From Clavaria fumosa (Eukaryota; Basidiomycota; Agaricomycetes; Agaricales; Clavariaceae): 64,000 bases of DNA. The translations under genes were made by a program, and so were the position numbers. Shown here in pieces: positions 42,878 through 52,760 of this stretch. The notes beneath the pieces are model-generated. The model did no database searches. It was not told where the DNA came from and worked only from the letters and a program-made list of their open reading frames with translations. Positions within the stretch are counted from its first letter, which is position 1. Every line of letters starts with the position of its first letter. Where the stretch lies: assembly GCA_951802425.1 (NCBI GenBank), contig OX637795.1, positions 4,692,501-4,756,500 of the forward strand. Reading direction: 5' to 3'.

Positions 42878-44531
42878 TCAGACAATATTATACATCAAAC
42901 GTGGCAACTTCCATATACCATCCACAATGGCCGGAGTTCCGTACAACAGGCGAGTGGCCCATCCCGTCGGGCCCTTTGGCAAGGTTGCGTCACCCAAGCC
43001 AGAGGGTTTCTTGTCGGCCCAACCACAAGGACAGCTTGCCTGGTAACTGCCCGATTTGCTGTCCAGTAGCTTGAATGTGAGGGTCCGAATTGCGTAACAC
43101 TTCGGGCACTGGAGGGCGACGGCATCACCAAATGGGCGGAGTTGGTGGTGAACCCATATGTATTCCAAGGCGAATCTGTGAGACAAAAGAAGGATGGAGG
43201 TGTGGGCACCAAGACCCTCCTCCTCCTTGAGAAGATCTGGCAGAATTCGGAGGATCGAGAAACATTCGATGAAATTTTTGATGATAAGTTTTGTGAGGAA
43301 TGGAATAGCTAGATGGGGAAAGAAATTGGCTTGGCCAAAGCCAATGACGTGATTGAAATATGCACTGGGCATCATCAGCATTGGAAGCAGGGGTGGGGCC
43401 AAGACATACCTTTGAGCAAAATCCGTCACTGCTTTGCATGACGCCACGTTCTCCCAAACTCCGCCACAAACCTCGAGGACAAGAAGTGAATGTACTTCCT
43501 GTGCAAACTGAAGGAGATCTTGCCCAAAAATTTGAGCCAGAAACTTTTGAAAAGGTAGACTACATCAGTAAGCGACCATTTGATGGTATGGATGAGCTTA
43601 CGCTTTCAACTTGGATTCCTGAGTTATTAGCACAATGGAGGTCACCATTCTCGGGATTGGCGTGGGTAAACAGGAATACGACGAGCCTCCGGACTCCAAA
43701 TCTGTTTGGAGCAATCAGCTGCGTTCAATCGTAATAAAACGGACTCACTGTTGAAAGCTTTTGATGATATCCTTGAGAACTCTCTGATGCTTGGCCAATG
43801 ATCTTGGATTCGCCGCATCAATATCCAAGACTACCTCTTTGGTAAATAACATCCTTCTTTCAGATATGCTGGCGAACCAGCCGGCCAAGGTGTTGGCGAC
43901 GGAAATGTATGGATCGCCTTGGGTTGGGATCGTGCACAGTCGAATGTTGACGATGGCCAACGAGTTCGTGTTTTGCCGTGCGTAATTGCCCCTTAGTGTC
44001 GTGGGCTTGATATGCCCAATGACACTTTTGATGGGCTCGCCGTTGCGGTAGAGAGGCTGTAATACAACATTCTGTGTCAATAAATTTGTGTTGATAAAGA
44101 TCAGTACTTACATAGAAGGGCTCAGCTCGATTCTCTGAGCCTAAATGACAGCCCATGCAAAAAAAATTGACGTCGGGCTCTTTGATGAGCTTGGAGCCTC
44201 CGGAAAGATCGAGGCATTTGCTGCACACGGCTCGCTCACAAAAATCGCAGTCCAAGAGATTTCCGCCATCGCCGCAGCTGCAGCACCACTGCAAAAGGTC
44301 AGTACTATATTAGATGGAGTTAAGTAGTCTGACTTCATCATTTGGGGCTCTGTCACCTGTCTGTGTCCCTTGATCAGCTCGATCAAATCGACAGAAGAGT
44401 CGAGGACTCACCCTAATTCCAATCGGTTGAGCGATAGGCTGCGCATTTTGTTTGATGGCAGACGGGTGAAGGGTCACTCTCACACATGGAGCACCAGTTG
44501 ACCTGGATGCCGATTGTTTCGTTCTTGGCAT
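42878..44531 (-). CDS. H3-tail-mimic PHD/ADD protein of the transposon
   Basis: The protein starts MPRTKQSASRSTGAP, close to the histone H3 tail (ARTKQTARKSTGG): R2, T3, K4, Q5, A7, S10, T11 and G12 positions agree, while K9 is arginine. A phase-0 intron (44,289-44,411, GTGAGT to GCAG) joins residue 40 to a cysteine module, WCCSCGDGG...CDFC...CSKC...CMGC, of PHD or ADD type (residues 41-88). Further exons give QPLYRNGEPIKSVIGHIKPT and SISERRMLFTKEVVLDIDAA. A segment LVVFLFTHANPENGDLHCA follows, then helices (HLAIPFLTKLIIKNFIECFS) and a C-terminal CPKC...CPCGW pair. No internal stop is needed by the model. PHD/ADD modules read H3 tails, so the mimic may act in cis or compete with H3; this is inference. 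Confidence 0.65.
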
Positions 44532-44810
44532 TGTGACGGTTCGAGGTCAAAGTGCTTAGCCGCTCAGCCACTCGGTGGTCACGTGACTTACACGTAGGAG
44601 CAGAATCTCGCCTTATAACGGGTATGAGAGTTCGACAAATTACAAGTAATTATTACAAGTCACATGAAAAAAGTATATGGTCAGGGCAGAAAGGATACTC
44701 AATGTGGCCGGCATTGAATATCCCCGCTACCCCTCCCCTACTACGACATGAATAACTACTGCTACAGCGCACAAAAGACAAAAAAAGGACGACTTGTCAG
44801 CGGATGTTTG
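44532..44810. other. Promoter side of the H3-mimic gene
   Basis: No gene is seen. ATTACAAGTAATTATTACAAGT at 44,639-44,660 is a short repeat. The sequence turns into the direct repeat that starts at 44,811. Confidence 0.35.
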
Positions 44811-45165
44811 GTGTGAAGACCGGTGAGTCGGGATGTGTCGAAGACGTGATTGTGCTGGAGGGATAGTCAGTGTCAATGTCAGTAAAATAGTAAATGGAAA
44901 CACATGAAACACCCACATTCCCTGCTCCAGACAAGTGTCAGGTGCGAAGACCCGTGTGTCGGGTGTGAAGACCAGTGAGTCGGGATGTGTCGAGGACGTG
45001 ATTGTGCTGGAGGGATAGTCAGTGTCAATGTCAGTAAAACAGTAAATGGAAACGCACGAAACACCCACATTCCCAACAAATACAAGTGTCGGGTGCGAAG
45101 ACCCATGTGTCAAGACACGCTTTGCCAGAAGGATAGAGAGTGTCAATATGAGTAAAATGGGAAAT
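44811..45165. repeat. Direct repeat, unit 152 bp, two copies plus a partial third
   Basis: GTGTGAAGACCGGTGAGTCG at 44,811 recurs at 44,963 as GTGTGAAGACCAGTGAGTCG, an offset of 152 bp. Each unit includes GTCAGTGTCAATGTCAGTAA and GAAACACCCACATTCCC. A truncated third copy follows near 45,100. Open frames over it are artefacts of the repeat. Confidence 0.85.
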
Positions 45166-45189
45166 GGAAACGCACCAAAGTGCCTGCGG

Positions 45190-45730
45190 CCCTAGATCTT
45201 CAAGACTGCCGAAGGTCTGTGGCATGCGCCGAGGCGCCCAGCCCTGCCCCAGATCATCAAGACCACCGAGGGTCTTGGGAGTGAGCGCACCGAGGCGCTC
45301 ACCCCCTGCCCCCAGATCGAAAAAGACCATCGAAAAAGACCACCGAGGGTCTTGGGAGTGAGCGCACCGAGGCGCTCACTCCCTGCCCACAGATCGAAAA
45401 AGACCACCGAGGGTCTTGGGAGTGAGCGCACTGAGGCGCTCACTCCCTGCCCACAGATCGAAAAAGACCACCAAGGGTCTTGGGAGTGAGCGCACCGAGG
45501 CGCTCACCCCCTGCCCCCAGATCGAAAAAGACCATCGAAAAAGACCACCGAGGGTCTTGGGAGTGAGCACACCGAGGCGCTCACTCCCTGCCCCCAGATC
45601 GAAAAAGACCACCGAGGGTCTTGGGAGTGAGCGCACCGAGGCGCTCACCCCCTGCCCCCAGATCGAAAAAGACCACCGAGGGTCTTGGGAGTGAGCGCAC
45701 CGAGGCGCTCACTCCCTACCCCCAGACCAA
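45190..45730. repeat. CpG-rich hairpin minisatellite, 64-bp unit
   Basis: Seven or eight units read GACCACCGAGGGTCTTGGGA, then GTGAGCGCACCGAGGCGCTC, then ACTCCCTGCCCCCAGATCG and AAAAA; two units carry an 11-bp extension (GACCATCGAAAAA). Every unit contains a perfect ten-base inverted repeat (GAGTGAGCGC / GCGCTCACTC) with a six-base loop ACCGAG. Several CpG sites per unit are kept although the surrounding elements have lost theirs. Overlapping open frames on both strands are repeat artefacts. Confidence 0.9.
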
Positions 45731-45762
45731 AAGACTGCAAAAGAGATGTTTATGTATCTAAG

Positions 45763-45818
45763 GTAGCCTTAGTAGACAAATGACCGTATGCATCTGGTCA
45801 TTTGTCTACTAAGGCCAC
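45763..45818. repeat. Strong hairpin, 23-bp stem
   Basis: GTAGCCTTAGTAGACAAATG plus ACC pairs with the later GGTCATTTGTCTACTAAGG plus CCAC with one mismatch, around a ten-base loop GTATGCATCT. A third partial copy (GTCTACTAAGGCTAC) follows at once. It could be a terminator-like structure or the end of a small DNA element. Confidence 0.75.
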
Positions 45819-45947
45819 CGTCTACTAAGGCTACATAAAAGATAAAATAAAATACGTACCTGTGAGTCAAGAGAGTCGACGAGTTCGAGGAAAGAAGACG
45901 GTAGTAGTGGTTAAGGAGAAAGAGATGAGCGTCGAAGCGGTCGGAGT

Positions 45948-46403
45948 TGGAAATATTTTAAACGAATGATCACGTGACCGTTGGATCCCCGCGCGACACG
46001 GTCACATGGTCTGACTACGTTGCACATGATATGGGGGCAATCCCTGCCAAACACGGGGTTGTTTGTGAATGTTGTGACCTCCCACGGTCACATGGTCTGA
46101 CCACGTTGCACATGATATGGGGGCAATCCCTGCCAACACGGGGTTGTTTGTAAATGTTGTGACCTCCCACCACTGACCCAAAGGTTGTGACGAAGTTGCA
46201 GGCTTACACAGGCATTTTGAAGCTTAGTTTTAGTGAGACAAAATGATCACAGATTTAATTTGGGTAGATTGTCCAAGATGAAATTTCTAATTTCTCCCTC
46301 AATATTTAAATACGAGCACTGGATTATGCAACGTGGTCAGACCATGTGACCGTGTCGCGCGGGGATCCAACGGTCACGTGATCGTTCGTTTAAAATATTT
46401 CCA
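45948..46403. repeat. 456-bp inverted-repeat block between divergent genes
   Basis: The left arm TGGAAATATTTTAAACGAAT... and the right arm are inverted copies over about 75 bp with two differences. Each arm contains GATCACGTGACCGTTGG and CCCCGCGCGACACGGTCACA. The interior has two direct copies (46,003-46,086 and 46,087-46,170) of a block with GCACATGATATGGGGGCAAT. No target duplication is evident. It lies between the minus-strand H3-mimic gene and the plus-strand gene and may be a MITE or a shared control region; CACGTG is a classic bHLH/bZIP-type site. Confidence 0.7.
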
Positions 46404-46443
46404 CCTCTGCCTCCTGCCTCCCTGCCTCAAAGCTAAGTCAGGC

Positions 46444-49219
46444 ATGCCTTGGGCTATCGATCTCTATATTCCTATCCTAGAAAATGCCTTCCCAATGTGG
46501 CTTGCCACAAAGGGTAAGGAGCGGTCAGATCGCATCAGAACTACTGTGCAGCAGTTGCGGGAGGCTCATCAGCAACGGGTTTCCAAGGGAAAACGGCTGC
46601 CTGAGCTGCCTCTGGATCTCTCAAAGGTAAATTGACAAGTAATTACATTTTTTTGGACTAAAAACTCAGTAGGCTGTTCAAACATGGTTCAAAAATGCGA
46701 GAGCCAAACGAGTATCAGGGGGTCACCCAATGTCTCGCAGTCGAGATGATGCTGATGATGGAAATGGCCAAGGTGATGGCAACAATGGGAGTGATGATGA
46801 TGTTGAGGGGGAAGATAAGAATAATGAGAGGTCGGTGTGGGGGCGTAAATGGAACCTGAGACGAGTAGTTGGACGAGTTTATCAAGAGGAAGTGCAGCAG
46901 GAAGTAACGAGGTTGGTTGAGGAGGGCCGGACACCATTTGCGGCATATCAGCCAGCACTCACGAAAGTGTTGAATGGCCTTTCCGAAGCGGACAGGAAAC
47001 AATGTACGGACCAAGCACATGCTTGGAATTCAGGTGCATGGCCTCACGATCTGCAGAGGGAGTGAGTATTTTATATCTGTGACATTCTCCCCTTCTCATT
47101 CCTGTTTAGGATGGCCGAGAAAGACTTATATAAAGTTGTCACACAATTCATGGACGATGTGTACCGCAAGATGGGGGTACATGTCTTCATGCTCACGTCA
47201 TTTGAGGATGAGGAGGGTCAGGCGATTTGCTCAAAGTAATTTTTGCTTTGTCTGCTGTCTCTCCATGCTAATCTATGTCTAAGGTTCGAAACGAGCAACA
47301 AAGGGCAAAAATTCACCAAGGCATGTGTGGATTGGAAAACTGGGAAAATTTGGCCCAGCTGGTGCAGATACAATGCGTCTTTGGGAAATAGTAAGTAGTT
47401 TATTTCACTAAGTTGTCTGGTATTAATTATCATCCAGATAATTATCAAGAAGACGACAGATCTTGGGGGAAGCTGAACTACGACGATGCTGGCTACCCCC
47501 TCCTTGGGAAACTCCCACTTGACGTCTCACTTCCTTCTTTGAAGGACGTGATTCGTGAATTTGTGAAGGCTGTCTACTGTAAGATTTTTTTCTCACTTCT
47601 GAATCATGACTTATATCATTTTCAGTGGTTCAAAAGCAAACTGCACTTGTTCCATGGAAAAGAATCGCTGCCAGTCCTGAAGAATTTGTAAAGGATGGCA
47701 TTCCGCCAGACAGCCGCCTTCAAGATCCTTCATACATGCCCAAGACTGAGGCAATTGCCTTGTATTCTTACTGGTACACGAAACAGCAGCAAGGCCTGAG
47801 GCCTTTGACATTCATCAGGTTGGGTATGGATTCAGATGTGGGAAACGAAGTGTTAGATGATGGTCCAGACGCCGCTGACAAGGACGCAGAGCCGGAGGCA
47901 AAGGGGACAGACGCGCTGTCTGAGAGAGCGCTGACAGTTGACAAGGGCAAGAAAGTAGTTGGATTCGAGCCTGCCCCAGGCTCTCCAGCAACAGCCGTCA
48001 ACCGTCTTGCATACCTGAAGAAACTAACAAATCAACAAGACTATGTCCATGCACTCAAGCTTCTCCAATATGCAGTATGTTTATTTGTCTTTTGAGGGTC
48101 AGTATCTGAGTCTGTGGCAGCGTCCAGGAACCACCAGCCGTCTCATCCCAGCAACCTTCGCCTGCTGGACATTTGACAACGAATGGCTACCGAAGGAATT
48201 TTTCTCTTCAGACCTTGAACATCCGGACAGTGCTGTTGCCTTTTCTGATTGGATCAGGGCATCGTCTTGGAGAGGCTCTTTGCCAAACTCAGTGGCACCA
48301 CCTGGGTTCATCGAAAGGATATTGCTCGGCCTAGGACTCGGACTCAAACAACTCAGCGAAATCCTTTTCACTGAGCCTGACTCTATTGCGCCAAATACAC
48401 CAGGATATTGTCTCAATGCTGAGCTTCCACTGTGGGATGCAATGACCCAAGCTGCTGCTTACTTGTCTGCTAGTGTTAAAATGTAAGAATTTATTTGTTC
48501 TGTCTCTTTTAAGTCTAAATGAAAATTTAGACTGGAAGCCAACGCATTGCAAACCTCTCAGGGTGTTATGCGGACTCTGAAGCCTCGACCATTTAAGCTC
48601 AGCAGCCTTCCATCTTTGATCCAACGGGCATCACAGGATATGGGTCTGGGTCACCATGACGTACAAAGCCTTGGCAATGATTGGTATGCGTTATGTGAGG
48701 CATGGATTGCCGCTGAGACAGCTTTGGGGAGCCTTGGAGGGACTCCATTAAAATTGGAGAATCGACAGGTTGCAGTTCCTGAATCACTCAGGAACTGGAG
48801 TCAAGCACGCCAAGCTCGTAACTGGGATGACACACAAGACTTTTCGGGGATTGCAGACGACATGGCCAACTGGTGGCAACAAATAATGCCACATGGAGTT
48901 CTGCGCGATGCAGATGCGCTCATCCTGACTGACTGGTGTGGGGCAGGGCTCGCAGGTATTGCGATGGTTATGGTAGGAATGAAGACGTGGGGATTGACGC
49001 TGAAAGACGACGACAAGGTCGACTGGACCACAATGGTACGAGAAATTTCAGCTGTTTTCAAACTGATTCCATTGGCTCGAGGCCTGTGAGTCTATCTCAA
49101 ATAATTGTGATTACAACTATTAACAAAGCACAGGAATAAATCACTAAGGAGAGGAAGAGACCAAGGAAAAGAGGCAGTGATAGGTGCAAAAAGAGTCAAA
49201 GTGGGAACTGCGACTTGAA
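46444..49219 (+). CDS. Large spliced gene of the 23-kb element, unrecognised
   Basis: Exon 1 begins MPWAIDLYIPILENAFPMWLATKGKERSD and ends at a donor at about 46,627 (GTAAAT); exon 2 begins VQTWFKNARAKRVSGG, a short WFxN motif like the third helix of homeodomain-type folds. Exon 2 continues with an acidic run and RRVVGRVYQEEVQQEVTRL. Further exons include FVKDGIPPDSRLQDPSYMPKTEA, WQRPGTTSRLIPATFACWTFD, GFIERILLGLGLGLKQL, and DADALILTDWCGAGLAGIAMVMVGMKTWGL. Introns begin GTGAGT (47,062), GTAAGT (47,390), GTATGT (48,074), GTAAGA (48,484) and GTGAGT (49,087). The last exon is a basic tail (LRRGRDQGKEA...AKRVKVG) ending at 49,219. About 800 residues, no obvious stop. I do not know its role; a DNA-binding or chromatin function is conjecture. 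Confidence 0.55.
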
Positions 49220-49309
49220 ATATGCTACTTATCAATGAAGTACATGGAAATATTGTGGACAGTAACCACGTACATAAAGTGAATCACATGACAGTTGCCA
49301 GAGATGCAA

Positions 49310-50330
49310 AATATCCTATGTAATGTGGTGGCCTTGATTCAAACCAGTCAAGGATATCCTATTTAATTTGGTGGCCTGGATTCACACCAGTCAAGGATAT
49401 CCTATTTAATTTGGTGGATTGGATTCAAACCAGTCAAGGATATCCCATTTAATTTGTTGGCTTGGATTCAAACTAGTTAAGGATATCCTATTTAATTTGG
49501 TGGCTTCAATTCAAACCAGTCAAGGATATCCTATTTCATTTGGTAGCCTTGATTCAAACCAGTCAAGGATATCCTATTTAATGTGGTAGTCTTGATTCAA
49601 TCCAATTAAGGATATACTATTTAATTTGGTGGCTTGGATTCAAACCAGTCAAGGATATCCTATTTAATTTGTTGGCTTGGATTCAAACTAGATAAGGATA
49701 TCCTATTTAATTTGGTGGCTTCAATTCAAACCAGCCAAGGATATCCTATTTAATTTGGTGGCTTGGATTCAAACCAGTCAAGGATATCCTATTTAATTTG
49801 TTGGCTTGGATTCAAACTAGTTAAGGATATCCTATTTAATTTGTTGGCTTGGATTCAAACTAATTAAGGATATCCTATTTAATTTGGTGGCTTGGATTCA
49901 AACCAGTCAAGGATATCCTATTTAATTTGGTGGATTGGATTCACACCAGTCAATGATATCCTATTTAATTTGGTACCTTGGATTGAAACCAGTCAAGGAT
50001 AACCTATTTAAATTGGTGGCTTGGATTTAAACCAGTCAAGGATATCCTATGTAATTTGCTGGCTTGGATTCAAACCTGTCAAGGATATCCTATTTATTAT
50101 GGTATCCCTGATTCAATCCAATCAAGGATATTCCATTTAATTTGGTGGCCTGGATTTTCTTCAGTCATGGATATCCTATTTATTATGGTTGCTTGGATTC
50201 AATCCAGTTAAGGATATCCTATTTAATTTGGTGGCCTGGATTCAATCCAGTCACGGATACCCTATCCAATTTTGCTGGACCTGAGGTTATCCGGTCAAGA
50301 ATATCCTATTTAATTCGCTGAACCCATGGT
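49310..50330 (-). repeat. Right subterminal satellite, 43-bp unit, about 24 copies
   Basis: On the plus strand the unit reads GGATATCCTATTTAATTTGG, then TGGCTTGGATTCAAACCAGT, then CAA: 43 bp, the reverse complement type of the left array. The right array keeps CCAGTCAA where most left units have CTAGTCAA, and AATTTGGTGG where the left has TATTTTGGTAG. It is irregular, with many single changes, and shows no higher-order repeats, so it looks like the unexpanded form. Confidence 0.92.
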
Positions 50331-50475
50331 TATCCTGGCAAGGATATCCTCCGCCGGCCACATATATTACTAGAAAATCAGATATCTCTGGCGGAATCCG
50401 GTACCCCGTTATATACAGGGGATTTGCAGTGTCCAGTATCCCGTTGTATACTAGAATATCCGACTGAACTATGTG
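50123..50475 (-). repeat. Right terminal inverted repeat
   Basis: It ends CTGAACTATGTG at 50,475 and is the inverted copy of 27,418-27,770. The CCGGTACCCCGTTATATACA word is kept in both arms. Confidence 0.9.
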
Positions 50476-50482
50476 CTTCAGA
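50476..50482. repeat. Target-site duplication CTTCAGA, right
   Basis: CTTCAGA follows the right inverted repeat directly and matches 27,411-27,417. Confidence 0.85.
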
Positions 50483-52414
50483 AGGAACATCGGCTGTTGG
50501 TAGCCGCAGTATCCATTCACAGCCAGCTCCTGTGAGTACAAATCACAGCGTTTCTCATGCGCATTTCTCACTTCTCAGGTGCCGCTGAGCTTCTCTGAGC
50601 ATCGTGACCGGAGCTCCTCAAATGACTTCAATGAGATCTCTGTAGAAGATCCAGCAACGGAAGAAGAGGCCCCTGTGGCACCGTCGGGCCCACCACGCCC
50701 AGCAGCTACTTCTGTGGGTGGACCAGAACGGTCAGGATGCTCTGATTATTCTTTTTCTTTTCCATTCTGATTTATGTAGCAGGTTGGCTCGTACAATATG
50801 GACTGTTTCAAGAGCATCATATTCTACTATCTCCGCGTGGCAAGACAGTGTCTTTTCCCTCTCTCGCAGTGCGGAGTTTAGTGATGGGCTGAGAGCCATT
50901 GGCCCGACCCCAGAGGCTATTGCTAAGGCGTTACTTCAGCTCCTTGAATTCCACTATCCTCACTCACACTCACGCCAACGATTTGTGCCTCCCCATGGGG
51001 TCATCTGTGATATCCAGCCTCTATGTGCCTTTATTCAGCCGTATCATGCCTTTGAATTGTGCGTCACACCAGTCCTTACTCCGTCACATCCCATTTGACA
51101 CTTCGTAGGATCCGTTCATCTGGCCCCGGAGCTATTGGGCATGGACCTCTACGTGCCATCCTGAGAGCAGGCGTGGGAATCCTTGTGCAGAAAGCCAGCA
51201 TCTTTGGAGCGCGAGGTGACTTTTACCATCCAGTTTTCTTACCGATGGCTGCCTCTCCACGTCAAAGATTATTTTGGGCGGCAGGTTTCTGGTGTGCACT
51301 CCACACCCTCATTCTAGGTGTCACCCCAGACCCCGTCACCCCATGGCTGTTTCTTGCGGTCACCTGTGGAAAAGAAGGAATCCCAGACGACCTTGCATAC
51401 ATTCGGGAGTTTGACCCTCGGTCTGCCCAAGAATTGGAGCCTTGGTTTAGATTCAGAAAAACTGATACCATCGCTGCGAATGACTACAACAATTCAGTCC
51501 GCCAGCTACTAGTTAATCACCTCAACATTCACGATGTGAGCCCGCTGACACCTCTTCATCACAAAGTCATGTGACATCTATCAAGTTGTCGCCTTTTACC
51601 ACGGAGCGAACTCAAGAATTTCATGATGCCACGACACAAGCCTTGGTTACTGCGGTTCTGTTGGGGCAAAATGACATCTGGCATTTCTCAGAGTATGAGG
51701 CTTTTCGAAATGGTTTTGACTTAGACTTCGAATGGACTTCTTTTATCCAGGTTATTCCAATCTTTTCAATCCTCGCAGTCTATTTGACCTCTTGCCTCTA
51801 GACAATGCATCCCCCGGATAAGCCACGACATTGTTTGGAGCTTTGGGCAGCCATGAGTAACAGACGCATCCAGAATATTGGTGATATTGTTGAACGGCTC
51901 CACTTCATCACCAAAGATGGCTCTCAGGAAGAGCGGGACCGTCTACTCAAAACCCTTTTTCAATTTCGACTTGTTCGTTGGCTCCATGGCAAGGGTCATC
52001 CTTGCACTCTAAGAGAGACTCACATCTCAGCAGACATTCATGATGCTGAAAGGAATGACAATCTCATTCGAGCTCGCCTTTTCCTCCGTGCCACATCAGA
52101 TACGGATTTACTACCCTTGGATCCAACTTTTCGTTTCACAGTAAGTGTGTTCTGTTACAGTAAGCATTTTCTGTGCTAGTCTGATAATCTTCGAGTTCGT
52201 CCTGCAAAACCCAGACCCAGCTAACCCAACTATCATTCCTACTGAGCCACCAGCACTCGACATCCATACTTGTGACTCCCGAGTCGTGGTGACCATTAAC
52301 AACTGGCTCCAAAGTGCGCTGAAAGAGAGCTGCGCCCTGGAAGATGATCGGGCAACCCTCTTTGATGTATGGTTTCATACTCAAATGCTTTTAACAAATT
52401 ACAACCGTGTCTAG
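50483..52414 (+). pseudogene. HECT-like gene, 3' part
   Basis: The exon resumes in frame (EGTSAVGSRSIHSQPAP). Introns at 50,532-50,578, 50,731-50,782, 51,059-51,108, 51,536-51,585, 51,751-51,801 and 52,141-52,195 are 47-55 bp, begin GT, end AG, and each joins the next exon in phase. The coding part has SSGPGAIGHGPLRAILRAGVG, YEAFRNGFDLDFEW, WAAMSNRRIQNIGDIVERL and, close to the end, DIHTCDSRVVVTINNWLQSAL. The spacing of GFDL, an NRR block and a terminal HTC fits the small HECT-like ligase domain seen in basidiomycete proteins, with the cysteine of HTC at the catalytic place. HECT ligases pass ubiquitin to substrates. The reading frame is otherwise intact; the 23-kb insertion is what breaks the gene. 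Confidence 0.55.
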
Positions 52415-52760
52415 TTGTGAATTGATTGCTTTCCTCGCCTTACTGACGTGGAGCTGCGCAGTATGCGTCACATGTTATGTGAGTCATGATGCGTGATGCG
52501 CCTCCTTAGACGCTCGATTCGCACACACTCCTGTGTGACAAGGTTTTGTATGAGAACCATGCTCTTCATGAAGGGCGATTAGGCAAGGGACGAAGCTGGC
52601 TTTGCACCTGACCGCTTTGTGGTGTGCGTGTCCCAGTTTCCCAACATCACATATCAACGTCTGAAGTATTAATGCTGTTGCCATCGCCACTCTCACAGTA
52701 ACAGCAGCTACAGGGACCTCTCAAATTGTAGGGTGGGGCGAGTTTTATGAGCGCCGTTAT
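52415..52760. other. Intergenic stretch between convergent remnants
   Basis: No gene is seen. It separates the stop of the HECT-like gene from the 3' end of the RRP41 remnant on the other strand. CATGTTATGTGAGTCATGATG near 52,470 is an imperfect palindrome. Confidence 0.35.

Larger units (their letters stand above)
27418..50475. mobile_element. 23,058-bp KDZ-type DNA transposon with satellite arms
   Basis: The ends are inverted copies: 27,418 onward and the complement of 50,475 backward agree over about 350 bp with only a handful of mostly transition differences, and then grade into 43-bp tandem repeats. CTTCAGA flanks both sides. Removing the element plus one CTTCAGA rejoins the exon of a HECT-like gene in frame. 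Inside are a KDZ transposase gene (minus, 38,639-42,287), an H3-mimic PHD gene (minus, 42,878-44,531), a promoter-like inverted repeat and minisatellites (44,8xx-46,403), and a long spliced gene (plus, 46,444-49,219). KDZ elements (Kyakuja, Dileera, Zisupton) are large basidiomycete transposons often linked to TET/JBP genes; none is visible here. Confidence 0.85.

Noticed and set aside
45376..45694. Open frames on both strands over the 64-bp minisatellite
   Set aside because: Period and composition create them; both strands are open and neither resembles a protein.
27418..50475. TET/JBP gene within the KDZ element
   Set aside because: I looked for the HxD...H pattern and flanking strands in the readable genes and saw none.
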